From Apis mellifera (Eukaryota > Arthropoda > Insecta > Hymenoptera > Apidae): DNA of 64,000 nucleotides. Every line of letters begins with the position of its first letter. Within the stretch, counting starts at the first letter, position 1. The translations under genes were made by a program, and so were the position numbers. This document shows positions 13,697-26,500 of this stretch, piece by piece. The notes under the pieces were generated by a model. That model searched no databases. It was not told the DNA's origin and saw only the letters and a list, made by a program, of their open reading frames with translations. The stretch is from positions 365,001-429,000 of the forward strand of contig NC_037644.1 of NCBI RefSeq assembly GCF_003254395.2, given 5' to 3'.

Positions 13697-16600
13697 AAAA
13701 AGTAAAATCATCTTCGTTCGATTCCCATGTAATTTCGCGATGGAAACATCAATGGCCCGTATTACAGTTAGACGCGACAATTTACAGTTACGCACACGTG
13801 TACACGTATAAGCGTAAATGCTTTTAGGTATAAACAAGGTCACCGATGGAACAAATTCATTGGATATTTCCTATCGATCGAAATTCAATTATCGATAAAA
13901 TTTCTTTTTTTTCGTCGAGCCTTCTCATCTTTCTCTGGATTTGAAATATTATTATGGACAAGAAATTGCAATTTTTTAAATTCATCGATCGAACGTTATA
14001 TAGTTATTGTTACAAATTATTGGAAATTTTTCTTTTTCAACGTAATTCGTTATATCTACTTTTTGATATTTCAATCAAAAACTTGAAAATTTTTACATAT
14101 TCGTAATAATAATTTTAATAATAAAAATTAATAATAAAAATGGTTAAATATTTTTAAAAAATGGTAAAAAAATCTTGATTTTTATAGTCAAGGATACAAA
14201 AGTATATGTTATACGACAGGCTGCATATTACTTCTCAACCGTTGACAATCGCACGTTCCTTTTCGTATGAGCCAGACTGTGTAATTGCATCACACATGCT
14301 CGCGACTGATGTCTGAATCAAAAGGAAACAAGCAGAAAACACGAAGGAGAGATGTTGGACTGGGCTGAATTATAACAAACACGAACGGACAATGAATTTG
14401 CATTTGAATTGAAAGGAAAGAAAGAAAAAATCTACGCGACCAATTTAATTAAAGTTCGAGAGAAAGAGAAATACTATAAAGGCCATATTAAATTATAAAC
14501 TTTCTTATTAACTAACATTAATTTTTTTTTCGATAAATACTCTGTTTTTGTAGAATTTAATTGAACAACAGTCGTCACAGAGTTATAATATTTGAACGTT
14601 CATTAGGAAATAATGGTTTAAATAAAAATAATAAATTATTTAAGAATCTAGCAAATAATTAATATAGATATCGTAGTAGAATAATAGAATAAATAATATT
14701 TTCAAATTAATAAATTTTTCAAATCTTCTATCCTTTCCTATCTTACAGGAAAATCTTTGGAAGGTAACGACAGCTGCGAAAGCGAGTCGATGAAAAATCA
14801 GTGGCCGCGATAACTTCCGCCTCGAAGCGATGTCCGTCAGCTGTCGTTTACAATACCCACGGCATGTAATGGTACAATGCATAAAATAACTGGATATTAT
14901 TGTAAAATTGACGGTACGTTTTAATCAAGAAACTCGCGGACATGCGAAACGAAGGAACTTCTTCAGAATTTTCAGAAACCGAAAAGTATGATTTTCTTAT
15001 GAAATTTTTCAAAATATTGTTCCTTATTATTCTATCTTTAAAAAAACGAACGTCGAATTACTTAATGCTATGTACAAATGTAAAGTAAAATCTTAAGACT
15101 ACTCTTTCTTTTTTTTTTTTTTTTAAATACTTTAAGAAAAAGAATAATGAATTTATAAAAAGAGAATTAGTAAATGTTCGTTCCTGAAACAAAGTAGAAA
15201 GCAGGAAAAATAGGTGAGAACGCGTTTATCTTTCGAACGATTACTTTCGCCGAAAGAAAAAAGGGAAGTAGAGGAACGTAAACAAAAAATTAAAGTATGC
15301 AAATGAATTTACGGGGAACACGTAATCGAGCATGCTTTACGTTATTCCGGTACCGTATGATGTATTATATTAAACCTGCAATTTCAAGTGCATCTTATTC
15401 GACGATGAACTTTGATCCCGCTAAACGAAAGCCATCATTATATAAATATAAGCGTGACTAATATGATCTATCTGGTACGTAACATCAATATCAAGTTCAG
15501 GAAACATGGAAAATTTTTTTCTAAATCGAAATATGAACTTAAATCCTTAGAAAAATATATTCATAAGTAAGTACGGTTTCTGTGTCTAACGTTTCAGTAT
15601 CGTGTTCATCAGATGGAAGAAAAATAAAAAACTTATTTACAAGGAAATTTTATCGTGAAAAGTTATTTGAATTGGATTTTTTTCTCTAGAAATGTAAACT
15701 AAATTCGTAGAAAATTAAAATGTGTATAATGCAAACTTTAAAATTTGCAGATATTTCTTCAAGAGATGTATGATGTATGACGCCATTTATCACTGTAACG
15801 AAGATTAGAACGTACTGTAATTGCTTCCTATTTTGCCTACCTTCCATCCATATATAGGGGAAGAAAATGATGTGAGATAATTTTATCGCATTTTTTTATT
15901 CGTCATCTATATATTTTCTATTCTATCTCTTAATGCTTTTAAAAGCTTATTGCTTTTATTTATTTTTGAGTTTCCAATAAATTTGATTAGCTAGTTTAAA
16001 ACCTTCAATTTTTACTTACCTGACATCTAACCTATTGTCTACAAATTTTATTTTCCTTTTATCGAGTAGAAAATTTAATTCAATCTCTTAGCTATTCAAT
16101 ATTCAATTCATCATTCTCTGTATCGTTATTTTTTAGAATTCGAGACAATATTCGATTATTTTTATTTTCTATAAATTGATTTTACAAACACCTCTAAATC
16201 CGTGTGATTAAGCGTTTCTAAACTCTTGTAACACTTAATCTATCATCTATCTATAAATCTCATTCATCTATTCTTTATCTCCATCTAAAGCTCATAATAT
16301 ATTTCCAAGTACATCAACTCGAATAATTATCATCGTATCACTGCCATTTTAAAAAAAAAAATTCTCCCCTAATTCTTAAACGTATCACATCACTCAATCC
16401 ATCGTTATTAAAACTCATCCTTCTCCATCATTACATCTCCTCAAATTTAATCTACCAAATGTTGAAACAGTTATATCAAATCACTGTCGTTTTTTACAAA
16501 AATTCTTATCTACCCGATCCCCACACCTACGTTCTCGACGAGCGCTAAGGAGCGACTAACAAGCATCCATGTTGCTTCACGCTTGCCGGGTGGCAAAGGA

Positions 16601-17632
16601 ACAGGACGAGAAGGAACGACGACAGGAGTGGAACAGAGAGGAAAGCTGCATCGTTGGAATAACAGTACTCTCACATTGGTGAACGCCGTCGAAGCGCAGT
16701 ACCGTTATCGGTTACCGCGTTACCACGTCGAAGAGGACCAACGATGGAAACCAGAGAATCCAGACTGCGGTTGCTCAGCTTCTTCTCCCTTCATCCTCTT
16801 TCCTCGTATTCTCTTTTTTTTTTCTTTCTCTTCTTGTTCCCTTGTTCCCTTGACCTCAACCGTCCTTTCACGATCGGAGTAAAAATATTGGTCACTGGAT
16901 ATAATGTAACGCCATGCAGATCTCGATATACGTGATCTCGTATCGAGTACGTAGTCTCGCTTCACGAATCAATGAAATTTGAGAGGTATATGCTTTTTCT
17001 ACGATAAGCTTAGATTTTTTTTTTAATTTTTATCGTCTGGTACGATATTTGGATTGGTGTAAAGACAAAGTGAAAATTTGTGAAAATTAATAGGCACTGA
17101 GCGAGTTTTCGATTTTTTAATAGATCATTCGTGAAAATCAGCAATTATTTTTTATTAATGTTCCATTATTACGAAGTAATGGGGAAGTGAGCAATCTTTT
17201 CCTGTAATTTCTTTTCGATGCAAATAAGTCTTAGTGTTGAGTTAGTATTGTAATGGTAATGAGTAGGTATCGTGCGTTTTTCGATTCCTTAGTAATTTAA
17301 GCATTTCCTTTGGATAATGATTACACATTAAATACAGGGTAATTTGCATAATATACGTAACTAGTTTTCGACCCACTTTCCCGCTACCACTGTCGAATTT
17401 CTTCTCGCTAAAACGCAGAAATTTAGATAAACTATAATTACGGAACACGTATTATAGTGTTTCTGTTTCGAATAACTATTCCTACTGCAAAACTATCTAA
17501 TCTTTCAAATTTCTGGAAACTAATAACCAAAGTATCTATCCTACTTTAAAAAAAAAAAAGTGGAAAAAATGGAGAAAATTCTATAAAACTTGGAATTCGC
17601 AGATCTTAACCCGTAATCTTGATAAATTATCA

Positions 17633-17657
17633 AAAAAAAAAAAAAAAAAAAAAAAAA
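17633..17657. repeat. Poly-A tract
   Basis: An uninterrupted A run of about 24 bases followed by A-rich sequence. It could be a simple repeat or the tail of a decayed retrocopy; no retrocopy body is recognised upstream. Confidence 0.85.
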
Positions 17658-17899
17658 GAAAAAGAAAAGAATTACAAAAAGAAAATGAATATCTTCCACA
17701 CGAGGTAATCATTTCACTCTCTCGACAATTCCAAAAATAGAATTTTCCCTCTAAACCGCAACTTTCTATTTACTTATCCCTCTCGAGCGCCATATCTCCA
17801 GAAATTGAATAAAGATCGATAGTAAACCGATTAATCAAAATGATGCGTACGTGTCATCGATGTGTCTCGAGACGAGGTTTCCGGTAAAAAGCTGGGTGA

Positions 17900-17918
17900 G
17901 GGGGGGGGGGGGGGGGGG
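17900..17918. repeat. 19-base poly-G run
   Basis: A homopolymer of 19 G is very rare in this AT-rich background. It lies at the start of the 17.85-18.2 kb GC patch and could form a G-quadruplex or be a length-error site in the assembly. Confidence 0.9.
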
Positions 17919-18430
17919 AGGGAGAGGGCCAGACGTTCACCCTTCCTATGGAGCACCGCAGAAGAGAGCAGAAAGTCTCTCTCCGTCGATCTTCATCCTC
18001 CTCTTGTTCCTCCTCCTCCTCCACCTTCTCGTTCCAGCGTGGAGGAGCCGACTCACTGGCCAGAGAACTCGAGTCTCTCCTGCGGAACATCCCCGGCAGT
18101 TTCACGTCGACGGTCATCCGGATCGACTCGCGGCCAAGGTCGTTCGTCAATGCTCTCTTTTGCGCGTTCACCAATCCAATACGTCGATTTTAAAGGGAGC
18201 AAGTTTCGATTTGTGAAAGAGGAATTGTGCTTCGATCTTTATCGTCGAAAGGGATCGTGTAATTTTGTTGTAAATGAAGAAGATGGAAGAATCCGGAGTA
18301 TTGTGGATCGACCAGTGATTTTCACGATGGAATTAATAGTGCATCGGGTGTTTCTCGAGAGGATTTTGGATATTTCTACGTTTGAAGACTTTTTGGGGAT
18401 AACGAGATTAAGAGGATTGGGAAAGTAAGT

Positions 18431-21400
18431 GGAATTTGTTATTAATATATAGTTAGATATCACGTGTCATTAAAAGAATTTAAGATTTTAAGAATTGTCT
18501 TCTTGTTCTCGATAATAATTTCTTTGTTTCAGAGTGAAAAATATTTTATTAAATATAAGTGAAAGAGAAAGAAAGATTCGATCTTCCTTTATTTATTTGT
18601 ATAATAATATTATCCATATAAGTATTCATATATACTCATTTTGTATCATTTTCATTATTAATAATTCGATTACAATAGTAAATCTCATATATTTAATTTG
18701 TTCAATTCAAGAATATTTCTAAAAAAAAAAAAAAAAAACAAAGAATAAAGTTTTTCTCGTTTAATATATTTATAAATATTCTTTGGATAAATACTATTAA
18801 AATATCAAAAATAATTATCTTTCTTTAACCTTAAAAAAATTAGTTCTTGAAGAAATTGAGTAAAAATATGTAAATTTTATTTAAAAAGAAAAAAGATAAA
18901 AGAAATCAACAATGTTTTGTTTATTTTAGTTTTTACTCAATTTCACAAAGATTATCTTATTCATTTTTTTAACTCTATTTTCTTCCATTTAACTTCCATT
19001 TTTCCCCGATTTATCCGACCAATCGGAGATTTTCACCTCGAAGGAGCGAGCGAGTTCGACACGATTTTCCTTCGCACGCAAACAGTTTCATGTGACCAGT
19101 TTTAGTAACTTCCGTCTATTTATTCAATTTCTTCAGACTGAACTCGGCCGGCAAACGAACCATAAACTTGGTAATTGTAATTCGAACGATCCACACTCTT
19201 TAAATCGGGAAACTACTAGTTTCTTTACGCGATTCGTCGACACGTGATGTTGATATCCATTTGTCGACCTTAATATTCGTTGCCTTTGCCGGCCATCGCG
19301 TGAACAAAGATATATACTTCGTCATTCGAGGAGATGACAGCCGTCTCTAAATAAATACCAACTGGTTTTTATCTTGTAATTACTCCGCAATATTATATTT
19401 ATTTAAATTATATTTATTGAAATGATAGAATATTTAGTGAATTGAGAAGATATTTAAAAAAAAGAAAATAAAATCGTTTTTTAATACATCAATCCTAATT
19501 AACTACATATTTTATAATATGTATATTTCTTTTGATATAATATAATATAATATTATTTTATTATATTTATTTTTAAAATAAATTCTAACCTTAAATTTGT
19601 TACTGAATTATTATTATTATTAAAAGATTATTAAAAAATTAACAATAAAAATGATAGATACAATTTAGCCAATTCATCGTTTTTTTTGTTATAAATTATT
19701 TATTTAAAAAAATTTATTTATAAATTATATTTCTAAATTAATTTATATATATATTATATAGAATACCGATAAGAACGTACTAGTTTTAAAAAATATTTTT
19801 CGTTGATAAATTAGTTGATAAAGAATTCAGAAAAAGTAGTAAAGTTAATGTCTCGTGAATAGATTTCGTTCAAGTTTATGGACCATTCTTTTGTTTGAGT
19901 TACGTTTAAAAATGAAATCTCGTTCAGCGGCTTGTTAAACAGATAATTAAGCCACGTATTTAATTTTAACTCGAGATAAGTATTGAATTTAAGCTCTCCA
20001 AATATCTTCATCTTGAATATTTTTTTTAATTATATTTTACTCATGCAATGTGTAATTAATCATCTGTGATTTCAGATGATTATAAATTAATCTTTTCATA
20101 TTAGTATTGATTAAACAATCATGATTGATTCAATTAATAAAATTTGAAAAATTAAACATTGGTCCTAAATTTTCTCTAAAAAATATGCGACTTTCTTCAA
20201 ATCCTATAGTCATCCTATATCAATCATTAAAATCTTGATCATAGAATAATTCAGCTATTTTGTTAAAAATAATTTATCAATAAAAAATATAAACATTATT
20301 GAATGAATAAGTTAATAATTAAATTTCCAAGTAATTGATACTTCTTTTTTTATAATTTTTCAATTAAAACATTATTATATTTCATTACATCCATCGCACA
20401 AAATTCATTAATATAGATCTGCTATTATTTGTGATTTTTACAATAATATTTAATCCGATTGCTCAACGGATCATCTGTCCCCAATGTTTGAGACGAACAA
20501 GAAAATTTAAAATTCGTTCCCGTTTGTCGCAATTAACAGACAGAATAATTGTCCAATTTTCGATAATCGGTCTCACAACTTGAGCGTGCAACGGTGAACG
20601 TATGAACAGATGGGCTTCGTTTAAGTGCTCGTGTCAGCGACAGTTATTCTCCATAATACACAAGTTGAGAAGATAGCCACCTTCAGAAAAGTCGATCCGA
20701 ATAACTGTACAAGGTTTTACGCGGCTTCGTTTTTCAGAAGAATTCGTAAATTAGAAATTATAATTACCATATATAACATGTATATTCTATATTCTTTTTC
20801 CACTTATTCTGAACGGATTCTGATACGATCCAATACACCATCCTAGAAGGAAATGATTCTTTATTAGATTTTGAATGACATTCGCAATTTTGGTGAGAGT
20901 AATTGGATGAGGATTAATTAAGAAGATTGAATTCTTTTATAAATTGCCTTTATACGAATCTTGGAAGTGAAAAGAATTTTATCACGATACATAAATAAAT
21001 TTATCTTTTGAATGTTATCGAGCTACGTGATTCGATATTTTTAGGGAGATTAGAACTTGATTTAATATTTATCTCAAAAATAAACTTTCTATACTAATAT
21101 TTTTGAAAAAATATTTCTTTTGTAATTAAAATTTTCAATTAATTAATAATATTCTCATTTTTCCTTATACGTTTCTATTGTTTGATTAATTTAAATGTTT
21201 TAAAATAATGTGAATAAAGTATTTATAATTATATATTTTGAAAAAGTTTTCCAATAGCAATGGAATCTTTTTTATTTGATCATGGCACAATGTTGATTTT
21301 GTAAATGCTATCTTAATAATATAAAATTTCACAAATATTAGATTTCATCTTTTAATAACAAAATTATAAAATATTAAAAGAACAAATTAGATAGCATACC

Positions 21401-23432
21401 GATATGAAATCATAATATTTTCATATTATTGATCATGCAAACAATTTAAAAAATAATTAGATTCTTTTAGTATTAAAATTTTTAACATTTACAAATTTTC
21501 ATGATAATTTTTCTTTTCGCACACGAAATTTGTTATTCTTATCAGTTCCCTCAAATACATCTCTCGATTCTGTAAAACAATTCAAAGAATCATTATAAAG
21601 CATTAACGATGCAAAATTAAAATATCTTTATAAATCAATTTCCATTCTTTTGATAACGAAGTTATATTCTTAAGAAATACTGTATGCAGATATTAAAAAA
21701 TATCATCACGCACATCGTGAAATTCAAGTTTTGCATCGCTTCTTTCCCGAAAGATCAATGTTCAAAAGAAACGCGAGTGCCAAGTGAAAATCGAGCGGTG
21801 TTCATGTCGATGGCATGCATGCAATAATTCTATCGAGTATTCGCGATTTCTATCGCGGTAAACAATTGCGATTCGCGAAACATAATTCCTCCTTATCCAT
21901 TCTAAACCAGGTTTCGTATGACTTGCGAACTTGCGAGCGTGAAAATTCGCTTTGGAATTCGCTGATGCAACAATAGCAAAGATGTTCTAGTTACGATTTA
22001 CGATCAGACACAAACCGTAAGGAAATTGAGCGAGATTCATTGATTCATCGAGAGCTTAATTCACATAGTTATGACATGTTGAATCTTTTGCATAAAAAGA
22101 TTGATATTCTGAAAAAAAAAGTTGTTTATTATATTTTCTAAAATAATAAAAAAAATTTATAATAATATAGATCATGTTGATATTATATTATTCACATATT
22201 CAAGATAATACAAAACTCTATCCATCTGTCCAAGTTATTATTCTGAAATTAAAAATAAAACAATTCCAAATTAAATTTCTTTATTAAATTTTTAAAATTA
22301 AATATAAAATTTAGAATAAAAAAAAGATAAATCTAAAAGTACTTAAAGTACAATTCATTACAATTATTATACACAGGTGAATAAATCAGGATTAAAAATG
22401 TGTCACATATTAATAGAAATTATAATAATTTTACTAATAATATTTTTCCTAAAAATATATTGAAAAAATATGCAAATTAATATACTTGTTAAAGATATTA
22501 CATGAAAGAATCTGTTCCAAAAAACAGTGCAGCTCTTCTGCAGTTCTTCATTAAGAATAGGATGGATATTCATGGCTAAAAGCAGCATGTCGAAGGGTGA
22601 AATTACGAGGAGCTATCACTTTTACTGAAACTTTGAAAGGCGTCCATCGAGAAGATCGGATAAGTCTTTCTTATCCAATTTTCTTGCCTGCAATTACAGT
22701 TTTAATTGCTGGTACGTCCGACGCGGTTTGTTCTCGCATAAATTTAACGCAGGTTGCGGATCAGCGGCAAGTGTCCGTGGAAACGAGGTGAGATCCTTGC
22801 CAGATCTCCACAATCCAATCCTGCGAATTTTTTTCACCGCCACTTACCTTCGTGAACTTCTTATTGGACGTTCAAAAGTTCATTGACATTTTTATTTCTT
22901 GCCATCTTTTATAATCGAGTCTCTTTTTCCTGTTAAAGAAAGAAAGAATTTAGAATATTGCATCGATCCATCGATATACATTGCTCACCATAAATACTTT
23001 GGGAAACATAATCAGTACAGTAATCTTCATGAGATCATTTTTTTGAAGATTGAACCATCTATTTTTATATTCTTATGCTAAATTCTTTTTCTTTTTCTCG
23101 AAAAAAAATCATTTACACCAAGAAATGAAAAGTAAAAATTTTTCTTCCAAGAAAATTAATAAAATTCAATGTTTAAAAAATTTTTAAACAATTAAAATTG
23201 CATATAAATTTGAAGATTGAAGTTTTTCCAGTTTAAATGAAGTGCTTTGCACGTGTATCCAAAATATTACTGCTGATATCAAATTATTTTTATCATGCTT
23301 TTCATTCAAAGTAAAGATGTTGATCTAAAACAATGTATAAGCAATCGATAATCCAATAATCGATATGATAAAATTTTATAATGAAAGATAATTACCTGTT
23401 ATTGAAAAAAAACATTTATTGAATTATTTCAG
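18431..23432. other. AT-rich DNA, probably intergenic or 5' intron of PTB gene 2
   Basis: Five kilobases with no coding frame of note. Slightly GC-richer islands at 19.0-19.35, 20.46-20.72, 21.7-22.05 and 22.53-22.8 kb are unexplained. If the donor at 18425 is real, the stretch is an intron. Confidence 0.5.
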
Positions 23433-23527
23433 AACGAATGACGTCGATATATAGAAATACAATCAAGAGAAAAGCCATAGGGAGCCTGCAAGACGTGGAT
23501 CTTATTCTAATATAATTTAAATTAAAA
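23433..23527 (+). other. 5' UTR segment of PTB gene 2 with a small upstream ORF
   Basis: A consensus acceptor (TTATTTCAG, ending at 23432) precedes this segment. An upstream ATG at 23438 opens a 25-codon frame that ends at 23515, only 12 nt before the main start codon at 23528. A uORF this close could damp translation of the main frame. This depends on the acceptor being used. Confidence 0.45.
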
Positions 23528-26500
23528 ATGTCTTGCGTGGGGATGTCCTGTTACGAAGATGGCTTCCGGTTGGCTGGTCCCGCATCGGAATGCTCTCTCA
23601 GGAGCAAAGCTCGCATCGATGCCCTTTTCGAGGACTCGAGGTACAAATTTAATATTTTTCTCCATTTCTCAAATTCCTAGAAAAAAAAAGAAAAGAAATT
23701 AAAGGAACGAAACGTTACTCAACGTTATTTATCGATTTATAGATCGATTTACGGATCCAACATTGGCGGATGGTACGGTGGGGTATCGACTATGAACTCG
23801 AATTACGTGGAGAACGTGGGGGCGGAAGAGCAAAGGCGGGTGAACAGCGCCGTGCAAGCGCGGATCGAAGCGATGTTCGCCTCGGTGGAGGCCGAAAGCG
23901 GAACACCCGAAGAATGCGTCGCTGCAATTTTACCGGTAAATATACATATTGATTACTTTCCTTTATAATTTTCATTCGTTCCCATAGTAATTATTTTATT
24001 CTCGAATGATAACGTTGATGCTTATTATTAACATTGTTTATGATATATATATTTTTTGTATCCAGTTACAAAGAAAAATTACCTTTCCCTTTGTATGAAA
24101 CATTTTTTTTTATACAATAAATAATTTATACGTTCGTTGAAATAACATTTTGTATACATACACGATTAAACAAAGTTAGAATGGTAAAAATTTTAATTAA
24201 AAAATCTTGTAATTCTTAATTTTCTTCTATTTTTAATAAATTCAATTTTCTTAAGAATTTAACGTCATTATGAAAAATTCATTCGCTCGAAATTTTTAAA
24301 AATTTTTCATCTTCTTTATCTTTAAATACAGAAAAAAAAAAAATGAAGAAATCTCAATTTTTCGAGAACAAAATTCGAATTGATTTTCTTAAAATAATAT
24401 TTTAGAACAAATCGGTATATTTAATGCAATTCGCCAAACGTGTATCGCGCAGCAAAGATTTCACTGCAATTAGACGGGATCACGAAGAAAAAGAAGATTT
24501 TCACTTATGTTAATTTGACCATACGGCCTCGTCACCGCATCCCTCTCCCTAAGTACTGAGAAAAATCTCTGAACGATCATTCGTTCCACTCTCGAGACGA
24601 GTTCGCAGCTGTTCGCGCCTTGGCCACGTATTCACCTACTTCGCGAGTTGAAAATTGCCTTTAAACACGCATCGATCGCTTTACGCTTCATCAAGAATAT
24701 ATCAAACTCGTACGGACGATGAATGAAAAAAAATCTTTTCCCAATTTTACTTTTAGATCAATTCTATTCGAGAATTGGGAAAATATACTCGAATAACGAT
24801 GAGATATTAAAAAAATTGTAAAGTTTCTTAATACGATATATATAGAATATTGTAAATTAATTGAATACATATTAAATATTTCAATTAATTATTTAATCAT
24901 GGTTACTCTAAATTCTTTCATGTATGAAAAATTTTAAAAATAATTCAATGCAAAGCAATTTCGAATGGAGATAAAATTTAGATTTAGTATAATTGGTTGT
25001 ACTACTTGTTCGTTCGAAAATTATATCATTAATTATCAATTCTTTTTTTTACAATTAACACGATAATATGGATTTTTATTGATTTTCAAATTTTTCTAAT
25101 AACGTTGTAAAAAAAAATGATAATAATTTTCAACACACTTTAAATCTTTGATAAAACTGATCCCACTATTTACTTCAAGTGGATAATCCTGAAGAATATC
25201 TTAAAAATATCTACATTTTTTTTCCTTTTATATTTTTTTTTATCTGATCAAAGAGACGTATGTTAAATAATATTTGGCCGAATGAGGGTAGAACGAAACG
25301 TGTCAGCAGAGATTAAGAGCGTCGTAACACTTAATATTGTGTACTACTAATTATGCGACACGGTTGAGCGAAATTTTCATCGAGAAAGAGGCGAATATCG
25401 TTCCTAATGTCTAAGAGACGATGGAAAATATGTCGACGAGGTTGTTTCGTGCGATATTTTTGAACAATTTTAACTCCCAATTCGCGTGATATCGTGGTAC
25501 ACATTCCTCTTCAAAATTGATTTCTCTGAAGAGAACTATCTAATCCAAGTCATACGTATATATATATTAGTCATCGTATGAGGGAACAATTTCTTTGGAA
25601 AATTTTAAAATTATAAAAATTGTAATAAATCCTTCGATATGTAACCATTTCGATATTTGACCATAGCGAGAAAAATATTTTCGTGTCGTTTATATAATGG
25701 TTGAAGAAGAAACTGAAAACTTTTACATGCTTTCGTTTGGATAAAGAATCACCGAAACATACCTACTTTCTACTATATGAAATCATACGATGTATTATTA
25801 TTTCTATTATCCGAGATTTACAGTTTTTTCCTCGTGAAAATAATTTTATTTCATTATTCTCGATTTTTAAAAATCATCACGATATTTTGATTAAAATTAA
25901 TATTATCTCTATAAAAACTTTCGTTAAATGAATTAATAAATTTTTTTCTATATGATTATACACATATATATATACATTATTAATATTAAAAATTGTAGAA
26001 ATCTATAAAAAAGACTACAACCGAGATAAATAATTTTTAATAGTTTTCTAACGTGTAATTTATTATAAATATATTATAGTAAAATCTTGAAATCTTGAAA
26101 TTAGTTCAATGTCTTTTTAAAACTTTTTATTTATGAAGGATGAATAATTCGCATAAAAGAGGATTCTTTTATCCAAGCAATATAATTTTTTGAAGTACAC
26201 CTTTCATATTTCATCAAATGAAATGTTGTTAATAAATTCGTAGGACATCTCTATGAAGGACTGATTCTTCAAAATAATTGAAGTTAATATTGGATGAAGC
26301 AAAATGAAATTCTACTTTTATTTCACTTAACACAAATTTCAATCGTATATAATAATAAATTAATAAATAAGCCTCAAGCTTATTAATATTTTTCTATAAT
26401 CTTTATGTTTCTCTTTAAAATCTTCCAAAGGTATCTCACATACCAATAATTTATAACATAACCCAATGTGAATCCACATTTGATGGATACGAATTACTAA

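Larger units (their letters stand above)
5201..16540. other. AT-rich intergenic DNA, no gene recognised
   Basis: About 11 kb with no frame showing recognisable protein content or paired splice signals. It contains poly-A/T tracts, an (ATT)n run near 12055-12080, a TA microsatellite at 13.67 kb, a 40-bp tandem duplication at 13.18 kb and a few GC-richer patches (near 6420-6650, 8600-8720, 10800-11100). The patches could be regulatory DNA, but nothing identifies them. Confidence 0.55.
16541..18424 (+). promoter_or_regulatory. GC-richer patches, possible leader exon or promoter of PTB gene 2
   Basis: Two GC/CpG-rich stretches (about 16.54-16.93 and 17.85-18.20 kb) stand out in AT-rich DNA. The second includes a 19-base G run. 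A consensus donor GTAAGT sits at 18425-18430, so sequence ending at 18424 could be an untranslated first exon spliced to the acceptor at 23431-23432, about 5 kb downstream, which precedes the start codon of PTB gene 2. The open frames here do not look like conserved protein. The exon assignment is inference; RNA data would settle it. Confidence 0.3.

Noticed and set aside
17862..18428. 188-codon open frame through the poly-G patch
   Set aside because: Begins with a homopolymer-encoded Gly run and changes composition midway; no similarity to a known protein. A noncoding leader is more likely.
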